Assembly: GCF_037969765.1 (NCBI RefSeq) | Contig: NZ_CP150207.1 | Coordinates: 4,617,001 to 4,681,000 of the forward strand | Length of the DNA: 64,000 nt | Origin: Paenibacillus sp. FSL W8-0186 | Lineage (GTDB): Bacteria > Bacillota > Bacilli > Paenibacillales > Paenibacillaceae | Direction: 5' to 3' | Shown: in pieces, positions 1-8,088 of the stretch | Numbering within the stretch: position 1 is the stretch's first letter | How the letters are laid out: every line of letters begins with the position of its first letter | The notes under the pieces: model-generated | Told to the model about the DNA's origin: nothing | Database searches by the model: none | What the model saw: the letters and a program-made list of their open reading frames with translations, nothing else | Translations under genes and position numbers: made by a program

Positions 1-946
1 TGCCGGATACCGGATTGGTGTGCAGCCACTTCAGCTGGTCGGTGATGGCCTGCTGGGCGGTTAACTGGACATTCTTGTTGATCGTCGTATGCAAATCATA
101 CCCCTTCTGCGGAGCGGTCAGCTCCGGAATGCCCGTCGCCATGTTTCGCGGGTCAATCGGAACGCTTTTGTACCCGTTCTTGCCGCGGAGCTCATGCTGG
201 TACTGCATCTCCAATCCGTCGAAGCCCACAAATTCCTCTGCCGTATACTCCAGCCCGGGATCTTTGTTCTCGGCGGCCATCGTTTCCCGGACCGAATCGT
301 ACCAGGATACGTCCAGCGTAGAGCTGAACTTCCGCAGATAGCCGATCGTCTGGACGGCAACCCGGTCCTCGTCATAATGGCGAATGCTCTCCTCTACGAT
401 ATCGAGTCCCGGGAACTGATCCTTGCGCTCCAGGAAATAAGCGATCTCCTGGTCCGTCAGATCAATCTTGATCCGGCGGGGCGCAAAGCCGTTGGCGCGC
501 CGGTATTCCAAATCCATGGCATCGACGATGTCATCAAGCGTCATCGGCGTACCGTTCGGATCGCCGTATTTATCAAAGGCCTCCTTCAGCTTCTCTGCCA
601 AAGCTATAGCTTCAGGACGATTCTCTTTCCCCCGTGTCGAGTTCTTGCTGTAGTCCTTCTGCAGCGTGATATACAAAGATTGCACCGGCGTAGAATAAGC
701 CAGCTTCTCGCCGCCGGCTGCATAGATCGTTCCCCGCGTCGGCGGCAGCGGAACATCCTTCACTCTAAGGCCTGTTCCCTGCTGGGCCAGCGTCGGCCCT
801 TCCACAAACTGCAGAATAGCCAGCCGGACGATGATCACCGTAAAAATCGCAAACGCGCTGAAAAAAAATAAATTGAGGCGAATATTAAAATGACGCTGCA
901 GCTCTATTTCCTGCTCGCGCGGATCATCTGAATACACTTTTTTCAT
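1..946 (-). CDS. Class B penicillin-binding protein (PBP2-like transpeptidase), C-terminus cut off by window edge
   Basis: This is a partial gene: 315 codons are visible from an ATG at 946, and the rest lies beyond position 1. A short basic N-terminus is followed by one membrane anchor (about residues 24-46). Next come the RGTIY segment (about 70), where class B PBPs carry the R-G-x-I-x-D-R-N-G motif (here degenerate), and the GLEMQYQHELRGKNG linker typical of the family just before the transpeptidase domain. The catalytic SxxK, SxN and KTG motifs would fall outside the window, so activity cannot be judged. The family cross-links peptidoglycan on the outer face of the membrane. The upstream Shine-Dalgarno is weak. 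Whether it acts in elongation or sporulation is not decided by what is visible. Confidence 0.85.
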   Translation of the reverse strand, partial: MKKVYSDDPREQEIELQRHFNIRLNLFFFSAFAIFTVIIVRLAILQFVEGPTLAQQGTGLRVKDVPLPPTRGTIYAAGGEKLAYSTPVQSLYITLQKDYSKNSTRGKENRPEAIALAEKLKEAFDKYGDPNGTPMTLDDIVDAMDLEYRRANGFAPRRIKIDLTDQEIAYFLERKDQFPGLDIVEESIRHYDEDRVAVQTIGYLRKFSSTLDVSWYDSVRETMAAENKDPGLEYTAEEFVGFDGLEMQYQHELRGKNGYKSVPIDPRNMATGIPELTAPQKGYDLHTTINKNVQLTAQQAITDQLKWLHTNPVSG

Positions 947-1045
947 GGCCGAAGTCTCGCTTTCTTATGTTCGAACATTGATACCTTTATTGTAACATAC
1001 CGGCTTGCAGTCATTTCAAGTGCTGGCCGGTCCGGACTTTCTCTC

Positions 1046-2197
1046 TTAAATTACTTTATCCGCGATATGGGTATCATTAAATGCGGGCGGATTGAACCAG
1101 TCCCCGCTTCTTGCCCAAGTCGCGTCCAACGGAACCCAAACGTCCTTCTCGGACAGATATACCTCGTTCCAGGCATGAGGGCCATAGCCGCCGCGGCCGT
1201 CATATCCAAGCCCTGTTACGACTTTGACCTGCAGCCCCAGCGAACGGGCCATCACCGCATACAACCGGGAATAATCGATGCACACTCCCCGCTTGCTGTC
1301 ATAGGTCATTTGCGGCGTCTGCTCGTTCCAAATGCCCTTCTCCTCATAATCCCGGACCTTATCGTAATCATAGGCTACTCTTGTCCCGATCCATTCATAG
1401 AGCAGGCGCGCCTTCTCCTCGTCGCTCCTTGCCCCTACCGTGATTGCGGCTGCAGTCTGTTCGATGTCGCGGGGAATTTCTGCATCGATAACCTCGTAGC
1501 GCCGCTGCAGAATCCCCTCTAGCTCCTCCCCGACTCCCCGGGTAAATACCGGAAGCTTGTCCTTGATCAGCTCACCGGTAAGAGGCTCGATAACGGTCCG
1601 GGCTCCTTGCTGGTATACGGGAGAGGCCTCAACGTAGCGGCTGAAGCTGCTGTTCGGAAACAAGGTCACCAGGATGAACAACACTGCGATAACCATCAGG
1701 CAGCGCGCAGCTCCTATGACCCCGCCGATTCCAGCTCCCGCTAGGCGGCTGAGCAACGATGCAGTTCCTTCACGGCCCGAAGCAATCCGTCCGAATAAGG
1801 AATCGCTCCCGAATGCAAAGGCGCAGACAAGCCCCATGATCGAACGAATTAGCCAGTAACTGAGTATGAATACAACGGCAAGGCGCATTAACGGAAAATC
1901 CCTTACCGCCGTAACTAACGTATAATAAAGCTGCTCCCATTTCGAGAGCTCCCGCAAAGGCGGGGCATAGCCGCTTAGCCACTGCTGCACCCTCGGAGCA
2001 ATCCACATCGTGAACGGAACAGAGAACACCAAGCTGAGCAGTGACAGCAGCCCGCCGCTAAAAAGCGTAAAGAGCCGGCCTGCCGAGCGGGAAGCCCCCC
2101 GCAGCAGGCCTTGCAGTATTGAAATAGCCATAATGAGCATGAGCAAGGCGGAAATCATGTTGTATTCCCGCAACCCGTCTATCCAGATTTCCGTCAT
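1046..2197 (-). CDS. Polytopic membrane protein with C-terminal transglutaminase-like domain
   Basis: 383 aa. The first half (to about residue 185) is hydrophobic with several membrane segments. The C-terminal part is a transglutaminase-core domain with a visible Cys-His-Asp triad: Cys306 in RGVCIDYS, His341 in GPHAWNEV and Asp358 in PLDATW. In bacteria such domains act as cysteine proteases or amide-modifying enzymes, often on the cell surface; the substrate here is unknown. It lies 20 bp downstream of a small membrane protein gene on the same strand, so the two are probably co-transcribed. The membrane half weakly resembles CvpA-type proteins, but I would not name it on that basis. Confidence 0.8.
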   Translation of the reverse strand: MTEIWIDGLREYNMISALLMLIMAISILQGLLRGASRSAGRLFTLFSGGLLSLLSLVFSVPFTMWIAPRVQQWLSGYAPPLRELSKWEQLYYTLVTAVRDFPLMRLAVVFILSYWLIRSIMGLVCAFAFGSDSLFGRIASGREGTASLLSRLAGAGIGGVIGAARCLMVIAVLFILVTLFPNSSFSRYVEASPVYQQGARTVIEPLTGELIKDKLPVFTRGVGEELEGILQRRYEVIDAEIPRDIEQTAAAITVGARSDEEKARLLYEWIGTRVAYDYDKVRDYEEKGIWNEQTPQMTYDSKRGVCIDYSRLYAVMARSLGLQVKVVTGLGYDGRGGYGPHAWNEVYLSEKDVWVPLDATWARSGDWFNPPAFNDTHIADKVI

Positions 2198-2217
2198 GTC
2201 CGCCCCCTGTCGTCATA

Positions 2218-2661
2218 TTATTTTGCGTGTTTCTGTGCCTCTTGGACGAAGGCTTCAAGCGTATCGTTCATTTTCCATTCGCCTAGGGAGACACCGCGAA
2301 ACGCGACCTTCACCTTGTCCTTCCCCAGCGTCCCGGTCACTTCCAGGTTTGGGGTAGTGATCGTAAAGGTTCCGTCGCCGTTCTGAACCCATTTGGCGTC
2401 CTTGGCTTCGTTCTTCATCGCGTTCAGCACTTCATTTCTGCTGTATTCCACCGCCTGATCCTTTACCGTGCTAACGGCATCCCCGATATCCTTCAGCGAA
2501 ATGCCGCTGTAAATGACTATAAAAGCAGCGATAACGAGAACCAGCGCCCACTTCACAACCGTCTTTACTAAATTCACGACGAGAAGCAAAACGACCAGCG
2601 CAATGACAATCACGAGCCAATTCTGCTTCAGAAATTCAGTCCATACCTGTACATCCATCAT
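2218..2661 (-). CDS. Small membrane protein of unknown function
   Basis: 147 aa. I chose the ATG at 2661 because AGAGGTG sits seven bases upstream; an in-frame GTG at 2670 is less well placed. Two adjacent hydrophobic stretches (about residues 12-30 and 35-52) are followed by a soluble C-terminal region of about 90 residues. I recognise no catalytic motif. It is the first gene of a probable two-gene unit with the transglutaminase-like membrane protein, which suggests a shared envelope role, but that is inference. Confidence 0.7.
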   Translation of the reverse strand: MMDVQVWTEFLKQNWLVIVIALVVLLLVVNLVKTVVKWALVLVIAAFIVIYSGISLKDIGDAVSTVKDQAVEYSRNEVLNAMKNEAKDAKWVQNGDGTFTITTPNLEVTGTLGKDKVKVAFRGVSLGEWKMNDTLEAFVQEAQKHAK

Positions 2662-2908
2662 TTTCCGCACCTCTACCGTCTCATTTTCTCTTAAATTAAA
2701 CGTATCAAACCCGCACTTAGTTTCATCTCAAATTTGTAGGATTCCACAGTGTAAGTTATTATACATGATCGGCCTAAGCGATGTCAGCTAACCCTCGTTA
2801 TATTTCCAAGTATTCCAGGATTACGGACTGCCTTTGATTTAAAAGGGTATAAGTTCGTCCCCTGCAACGTACAAGTAGAGCATAAGGGAATTACTCAGGA
2901 GGCAAGGT

Positions 2909-4078
2909 ATGATGAAAATGGCATTTTGGCTCTACTTTTTTTTGTTCCTCGCTTTCTTTGATTTGCATGCGCAATACCCGATTCTAACCCCCTTCGCCCT
3001 TTCCATAGGCGCAGCTCCCGTGTTCATCGGCTGGATGATGGGAATTTACGCGCTCACGCATCTGCCCGGCAACCTGATTGCCGGACAGGGGGTCGACAAG
3101 CACGGGAGCAAAGGCTACATGATCTTCAGCCTGATCTCCGCCGGAATCATCCTGCTGCTGCAGGCTCAGGTTACTGAGCCGTGGCAGCTCCTCGTTCTCC
3201 GCTCCATCAGCGGTTTTGTGCTGGCGTTTTTATCTCCGGCCTGTCTGGCTCTGCTCGCTTCGCTATCTAAAGATCCCGTCGGCCAAGGCAAGCTGATGGC
3301 CGGACATGGCGTAGTGCATACGCTCGCCTCCGTTGTCTCCCCTGCAGCTGGCGCCTTTCTGGTCGCGCAAAGCGGCTACGCTATGACCTTCCAGTCCCTG
3401 GGCTGGCTGCTGATCGTTACGGGGATCATCGCCATATTTATGGTTCATGAGCCCCGCCCTACAGGCATTCGAAGCACAGGGGCCGTTCTCAAGAACGAAC
3501 ACGGGCCCGCGGTATTTCAGGTAATTCCCTTCAGGTATTTCTTATTGCCCTTCGCCGTTTCCTGTTCGCAGGGAATATTGTTCTTCGAGCTCCCGCTGCA
3601 GCTCGGGGGCACAGAAGGGATTATGCATACTGGCATTCATTTTTCGATTATCAGCCTGGGAGCCTTGGTCACCCTGTCAATGTTGTTCCTAAGCCACTAC
3701 TCCCCCTATTTGCGGACACATCTAGGAATATTGGGCCTCGCCCTGTCTTTCTTCTCCCTTGCGGCACTGGATACCGTTCCGCTCGCTATGTCGCTATTCG
3801 CGCTCGGGATTGCCAAAGGCGTTGTGTATCCTGCGATGTCATCCCTGTTCATTGATCTGAGCGGCGGAGAGCGGCTAGGAACGGTATTCTCCCTGCAATC
3901 GATCGCCATGTCGGTAGGTTCCTTCGTTGGTCCCATTGCCGCCGGGGCGATTCACGGCTCGTTTTCTCCCTATTTTGCCGCTTTCCTGCTCTTGATGAGC
4001 GTTATTATCCTGGTGCCGCCAGCGCGCAAAAAGGGTCTAAGCCTTCCGCCGCTGCCCACGCCGACAAACCTCCGCTAA
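2909..4078 (+). CDS. Major facilitator superfamily transporter
   Basis: 389 aa with about twelve hydrophobic segments, the usual size for a 12-TM MFS drug/H+ antiporter or sugar exporter. An excellent Shine-Dalgarno, CAGGAGG, precedes two tandem ATGs at 2909 and 2912. The loop between helices 2 and 3 carries GQGVDKHGSKG, matching the MFS signature G-x-x-x-D-x-x-G-x-(K/R). The substrate cannot be predicted. The gene is transcribed divergently from the small membrane protein at 2661, with about 250 bp of AT-rich DNA between them that should hold both promoters. No regulator gene is adjacent. Confidence 0.88.
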   Translation: MMKMAFWLYFFLFLAFFDLHAQYPILTPFALSIGAAPVFIGWMMGIYALTHLPGNLIAGQGVDKHGSKGYMIFSLISAGIILLLQAQVTEPWQLLVLRSISGFVLAFLSPACLALLASLSKDPVGQGKLMAGHGVVHTLASVVSPAAGAFLVAQSGYAMTFQSLGWLLIVTGIIAIFMVHEPRPTGIRSTGAVLKNEHGPAVFQVIPFRYFLLPFAVSCSQGILFFELPLQLGGTEGIMHTGIHFSIISLGALVTLSMLFLSHYSPYLRTHLGILGLALSFFSLAALDTVPLAMSLFALGIAKGVVYPAMSSLFIDLSGGERLGTVFSLQSIAMSVGSFVGPIAAGAIHGSFSPYFAAFLLLMSVIILVPPARKKGLSLPPLPTPTNLR

Positions 4079-4226
4079 TTTCGAATGGCAGCGGTGCTTG
4101 GCGGATGCGACTCCGTGCTTCCCATGGCTTCTTTTCCAAGCTTTAGGCTGCTGCACAGTGCAATGGCGACGAATGCACATAGTATAACTGTAGTCACCGA
4201 CAGTTGGCGAAAGTGAGGTGAAACAA

Positions 4227-4349
4227 ATGGGCAATATCGCTGCTTGCGGACCCGGACCGATTGCACCCGGCGGTTTCTGGACATCAACGGGCGTTATCCT
4301 TGTACTGTACATCTTACTGGTGATCATCCTGCGAGCTCCTCTGTTCTAA
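4227..4349 (+). CDS. YjcZ-like tiny hydrophobic sporulation-type peptide
   Basis: 40 codons starting MGNIAACGPGP and ending in a single hydrophobic helix (VILVLYILLVIIL). This is the architecture of the YjcZ/YuaM family: a Gly/Pro-rich head and one transmembrane helix, often expressed during sporulation. GTGAGGTG lies seven bases upstream of the ATG. A stem-loop with a T-rich tail follows at 4372-4392, supporting a monocistronic unit. The family has no known biochemical activity. The assignment rests on size, composition and the spore-former context. Confidence 0.6.
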   Translation: MGNIAACGPGPIAPGGFWTSTGVILVLYILLVIILRAPLF

Positions 4350-4371
4350 AACAATTGCGCTTCACTATTGG

Positions 4372-4398
4372 CGGTCTGCCGTTGGCAGGCCGTTTGCT
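4372..4398 (+). terminator. Probable intrinsic terminator after the YjcZ-like gene
   Basis: Nine-pair stem CGGTCTGCC/GGCAGGCCG (one G-T pair) with a three-base loop, followed by a T-rich run. Confidence 0.6.
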
Positions 4399-4499
4399 TT
4401 GGTTCGTTTTTGCATGATCTGTTGTTGCGGTATACACTAGAGGGGATCTGATACTATCCAGCCATTCTTATCGATAACATCCTGCCAGAGGTGATCTCA

Positions 4500-4847
4500 T
4501 TGTCGATCTACATCATTGTTGAAGGAAAGAACGACCGGAGCAAGCTGCGGCGCATACTCAGCGAGGAAATAACGATCCTGTGCACTTTCGGCACTTTGAA
4601 CTCCTTGAAATTGGAGTCGCTTCGCAAGCAAATCAAGGATGACGAGGTATTCTTGTTTATGGATAACGATTCCTCCGGCAAGCGAATTCGCGGAATACTT
4701 CGCGATGCGTTTCCCGATGCCGGGCATATTTATACTAGAAGGGGTTACGCCGGGGTGGAAGGAACGCCGGAAGAATACCTGATCGCGCAATTAGAAAAAG
4801 CCGGGCTGGAGGATTACATCAACTATCCCCCGCCCGGCTTCGCATGA
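4500..4847 (+). CDS. Small stand-alone TOPRIM domain protein
   Basis: 115 aa from a TTG start at 4500, chosen because AGAGGTGAT is correctly spaced; an in-frame GTG at 4491 lies inside that site. The protein is essentially one TOPRIM fold: the acidic residue in IIVEGKNDR near the N-terminus and the D-x-D pair in FLFMDNDSSGK. TOPRIM domains bind Mg2+ and occur in primases, topoisomerases, RNase M5 and OLD nucleases. At this length it resembles RNase M5-type or primase-like small proteins of Firmicutes. No partner helicase or DNA-binding domain is present, so the substrate is open. It ends four bases before the convergent SCO gene. Confidence 0.72.
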   Translation: MSIYIIVEGKNDRSKLRRILSEEITILCTFGTLNSLKLESLRKQIKDDEVFLFMDNDSSGKRIRGILRDAFPDAGHIYTRRGYAGVEGTPEEYLIAQLEKAGLEDYINYPPPGFA

Positions 4848-4851
4848 GCCC

Positions 4852-5451
4852 TTATTCCTTCGCCAATCTCGCCACGACACTCGCAATTTCCTCCGCGGTA
4901 GCGTCAGGACGGAACATTTCGCGAATGTTCCCCTTGCGGTCGACAAGCCCTATTAGATCCATGTGGACAAAGTTGCCGTCCCTGTCTTGGTTCACTAGTA
5001 TTTTAAATGAGTTCATTGCCAAATCGATAACCTGCTGCTGATCTCCCCGCAAAAAATACCAGCCGGAATAATCCGCCTTGAATTTGTCGCCAAATTCCTT
5101 AAGCCGCTCCCTCGTATCCCTCTCCGGATCAAAGGTCACCGACACGATCGTCGCATCCTTGCCGAACAATCCCTTCTCCTTCAGTTCATCCTGCACCTGG
5201 GAAAGCCTTAAGGTCGTAACCGGGCATACGTCCGGACAGTTGGAGAAGAAGAAATAGAACAGCCTTACCTTCCCGTTCGTATCCTCAAGCGCCACGTTAT
5301 TGCCGTCCACGTTCTCCAGCGAGAACGGAGCAACGGTGCCGATTACCGGAAGCTTTGGTTTAGCGAGGGAGCTCCATAGCAAATATCCGGCCAGGATCAC
5401 GCAGATGGCCAGCATGATCCATGTCCATTTATATTTTTTTAACAAGGTCAT
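4852..5451 (-). CDS. SCO1/SenC family copper chaperone for cytochrome oxidase
   Basis: 199 aa, anchored by one N-terminal helix (about residues 11-27), with a thioredoxin-like domain outside the membrane. The copper-binding set is visible: Cys72 and Cys76 in CPDVCP, and His163 in FVHMD. SCO proteins deliver copper to, or reduce, the CuA site of cytochrome c oxidase. GGAGG is well placed before the ATG. It lies 37 bp downstream of ctaB on the same strand, which fits a haem-copper oxidase assembly unit. No oxidase subunit genes are in the window. Confidence 0.92.
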   Translation of the reverse strand: MTLLKKYKWTWIMLAICVILAGYLLWSSLAKPKLPVIGTVAPFSLENVDGNNVALEDTNGKVRLFYFFFSNCPDVCPVTTLRLSQVQDELKEKGLFGKDATIVSVTFDPERDTRERLKEFGDKFKADYSGWYFLRGDQQQVIDLAMNSFKILVNQDRDGNFVHMDLIGLVDRKGNIREMFRPDATAEEIASVVARLAKE

Positions 5452-5488
5452 TACAGTGCCTCCATCATTTCCTTTGCTGTCAGACCGG

Positions 5489-6427
5489 TTAAATCCGTAC
5501 GGTATCCAGAATCATCACGATCAAGCTGATCGTCAAATAATTCACGGAGAAGATGAACACTTTCTTGGCCCAGGTATCATCATCCTGCGAACGAATGCCC
5601 TTAAGCGCCATATACAGCCAGATGACGGACAGCGCCTCTCCGATAATCAGGAACCAGATCCCCGTATAACCGTAAACGTACATTAATACAGGTATGGGAA
5701 GCAGCAGTGCAAGATATGGAATCATCTGCAGCTTCGTTCTTGGAATTCCTTTGACGACTGGAAGCAGCGGATAACCGGCTGCCCGGTATTCCTCGACCCG
5801 GCGGATGCCGAGTGCCCAGAAGTGCGGAGGCTGCCACAAGAACAGGAGCGCAAACAGCAGCCAGGCTCCCAGATCCACCTTGCCTGTAACGGCCACATAG
5901 CCGATCACCGGCGGCATTGCTCCTGATATTGCACCAATCGAGGTGCTCCAGGTTGACGTACGCTTCAGCCACAGCGTGTACACGACGACGTAGACGAACA
6001 TCCCTACAGCGCCGAATAATCCTGCGAGCAGGCCGGAGAAGCTGAACAACACTGCTAAACCAAATATGCCGAGAATAATCGCATACCATAATACGATTCG
6101 CGGCGACAGTTTGCCGGTAGGCAAAGCCCGCTTCTTCGTCCGCTCCATCTTCATGTCGAAGTCACGGTCGAAATAATTGTTGAACACACAAGATGAAGCC
6201 ATTACAAGAACGGCTCCCAGTATCGTCCAGATTAATTTCCCATATTGCAAATCCCATTGAGAGGCCAGCCAAAACCCGGCAAATACCGCAATGACGTTAG
6301 AGCGGATAATCCCCGGTTTCGTTAAGGCTATGAAATCTTTCCAAGTTGCCGTTTCTCCCGGAGGAGTTGGTCTCACGGACAACGCAGGGGAATCCGATGG
6401 AGCAGTATAGCCTAGTGGTTTTTCCAT
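5489..6427 (-). CDS. ctaB: Protoheme IX farnesyltransferase (haem O synthase)
   Basis: 312 aa, a UbiA-superfamily integral membrane prenyltransferase. It converts haem B to haem O by adding a farnesyl group, a step needed for haem-copper terminal oxidases. The Asp-rich N-x-x-x-D-x-x-x-D motif is seen as NNYFDRDFD (residues 83-91), followed by the KMERTKKR segment typical of CtaB. About nine hydrophobic segments are present. GAGGAAGATATAACGC precedes the ATG. It is followed by the SCO gene, so the pair serves oxidase assembly. Confidence 0.95.
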   Translation of the reverse strand: MEKPLGYTAPSDSPALSVRPTPPGETATWKDFIALTKPGIIRSNVIAVFAGFWLASQWDLQYGKLIWTILGAVLVMASSCVFNNYFDRDFDMKMERTKKRALPTGKLSPRIVLWYAIILGIFGLAVLFSFSGLLAGLFGAVGMFVYVVVYTLWLKRTSTWSTSIGAISGAMPPVIGYVAVTGKVDLGAWLLFALLFLWQPPHFWALGIRRVEEYRAAGYPLLPVVKGIPRTKLQMIPYLALLLPIPVLMYVYGYTGIWFLIIGEALSVIWLYMALKGIRSQDDDTWAKKVFIFSVNYLTISLIVMILDTVRI

Positions 6428-6578
6428 GCGTTATATCTTCCTCCTATGCTTATATATATAAGATCAATTAAATTTCTAATGAATATACCCTCTTGCTATA
6501 AACTTTATCATATCAAAACATCGAAGTCTCTGACAATCGTTACATAATGATCAAGTTATTATGACAATTCCGTGACGA

Positions 6579-6610
6579 CAGCAAAGAAAACCCGGATTTT
6601 CATCCGGGTT
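6579..6610 (-). terminator. Intrinsic terminator of trpS
   Basis: The stem AACCCGGAT / ATCCGGGTT with a TTTC-type loop, followed on the minus strand by TTTTCTTT, lies between the end of trpS and the start of ctaB. Confidence 0.8.
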
Positions 6611-6648
6611 CTCTTGTTTTCAGCCTGGCCCTTCACCTAGCTTGTTGC

Positions 6649-7635
6649 TTATTTAGTAATAAACCCCATCATGCGCTGAACGTCTGAAAGCGTCTGCTCC
6701 GCCATCTCCGATGCTCTCTCTGCTCCCTGCTTCAAAATATCGAAAATTTCTCCAGTCTCCCTGATCTCACGGTATCGCTGCTGCAGCGGTTCAATGAGGC
6801 CAACTACGACTTCAGCCAGATCCTTCTTGAAGGCGCCATACATTTTGCCCTCATAGAGACGCTCGACTTCAGCCACCGGAATTTCAGCACACTGGCTGTA
6901 AATTGAAATGAGATTGCTTACCTCCGGCTTGTTCTCCCGATCGAATCTCACTTCGCTGCCCGAGTCGGTCGTCGCGCGGCTGATCTTCTTGCGGATATCG
7001 GCCGGCGAGTCCAGGAGCGAAATATAGCTCCCCGGATTCGGATTGCTCTTGCTCATCTTCTTCGAAGCGTCATCCAGCGACATAATGCGGGCTCCTACCT
7101 CCGGAATATACGGCTCAGGAATGGTAAAGTATTCTCCAAATCTGCTATTGAAGCGTCCAGCCAAATCGCGGGTCAGCTCCAAATGCTGCTTCTGATCATC
7201 ACCTACGGGCACCAGATCTGCATTGTATACGAGGATATCCGCTGCCATCAGTGAAGGATACACGAACAACCCCGCGCCGACGGATTCCTTGCCCGCCGAC
7301 TTATCCTTGAACTGAGTCATCCGCTCCAGTTCTCCCATGGCGGTCTGCGTAGTCAGGATCCACCCCAACTGCGCATGCTGCAGGACATGGGACTGCAGGT
7401 ACACATTTGCTTTAGCTGGATCAATACCGGCCGCAACGAACAATGCCGCCACTTGTTCGGACTGCTCCCGCAAAGCAGCCGGATCCTGAGGCACCGTAAT
7501 CGCATGGAGATCGACGACCATGAAGTTGCACAAATGCTCATGCTGGAGTTTTACGAAGTTTCTCAGTGCGCCAATATAATTCCCAAGAGTTAATTTTCCG
7601 CTGGGCTGAATGCCAGAAAGAACTTTTTTCACCAT
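6649..7635 (-). CDS. trpS: Tryptophanyl-tRNA synthetase
   Basis: 328 aa. The start was moved to the ATG at 7635, directly behind GAGGAGGAAGTT; a longer open frame to 7686 runs into the leader terminator and is not coding. This class I synthetase charges tRNA-Trp. The HIGH-equivalent is in PSGKLTLGNYIG (residues 11-22) and the KMSKS loop is intact (KKMSKSNPN). Length and order of motifs are normal for bacterial TrpRS. A Trp-specific T-box leader lies immediately upstream, so expression should rise when uncharged tRNA-Trp accumulates. The matching tRNA-Trp(CCA) gene is at 63557-63630. Confidence 0.97.
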   Translation of the reverse strand: MVKKVLSGIQPSGKLTLGNYIGALRNFVKLQHEHLCNFMVVDLHAITVPQDPAALREQSEQVAALFVAAGIDPAKANVYLQSHVLQHAQLGWILTTQTAMGELERMTQFKDKSAGKESVGAGLFVYPSLMAADILVYNADLVPVGDDQKQHLELTRDLAGRFNSRFGEYFTIPEPYIPEVGARIMSLDDASKKMSKSNPNPGSYISLLDSPADIRKKISRATTDSGSEVRFDRENKPEVSNLISIYSQCAEIPVAEVERLYEGKMYGAFKKDLAEVVVGLIEPLQQRYREIRETGEIFDILKQGAERASEMAEQTLSDVQRMMGFITK

Positions 7636-7675
7636 AACTTCCTCCTCGATATTTGGTAAATTAGGCAGAAACACA

Positions 7676-7945
7676 AAAAGCCCCACGCCCGCAAGGGACG
7701 TGAGACCGTGGTGCCACCCTTATTCGTCAAGCCCCGTAAAGCAGCTAACCGCTGACAAGCAGAGTCTTGACCTTGAAGCTCCGTAACGTGGAGCATAGCC
7801 GGCCGGCTTACTGGGACGGATCATTCGAACTGTCTTTTACGCTCGGCGCTCCAGGGTCCATTCAGCCTAAGCAGCTCCGCCGGTTCGCATCACCCACCGG
7901 CTTTCTGCGGAAGAAGTCCGCTTCGCTTACTTGTCCCTGTCATCG
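7676..7945 (-). promoter_or_regulatory. T-box riboswitch (tRNA-Trp) in the trpS leader
   Basis: The minus-strand leader contains the canonical T-box core AGGGTGGCACCACGG (complement of 7706-7720). A GC-rich terminator stem and TTTTT follow at about 7676-7703, just before trpS. Further upstream are Stem I elements, including GATGACAGGGACAAGTAAGCG-like sequence near its base. The probable specifier codon is UGG (complement of 7858-7860) in the context GAA-UGG-ACCCUGGAG, which matches the usual specifier-loop arrangement. T-box leaders read the charging state of the cognate tRNA and permit read-through when it is uncharged. The whole stretch 7636-8088 otherwise holds only the promoter regions of trpS and the divergent epimerase gene. 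Confidence 0.92.
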
Positions 7946-8088
7946 CGTTGACTATTGTTAAAATTATATGTCCAATGATACTCGCCGTACGGCTTACGTG
8001 TCAACTTCCGTTTCTCGTCCCCAGGAAAAAGTGTTATGATAAGGCTAGTTATTTGAATTCGATTATTTGTGGGAAAAGGAGCATCGAT

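Noticed and set aside
89..871. 260-codon open frame on the plus strand
   Set aside because: It is the antisense of the penicillin-binding protein gene; the minus strand gives a recognisable PBP.
4075..4287. Minus-strand frame with a hydrophobic stretch opposite the YjcZ-like gene
   Set aside because: No good start signal; it overlaps a better-supported gene on the other strand.
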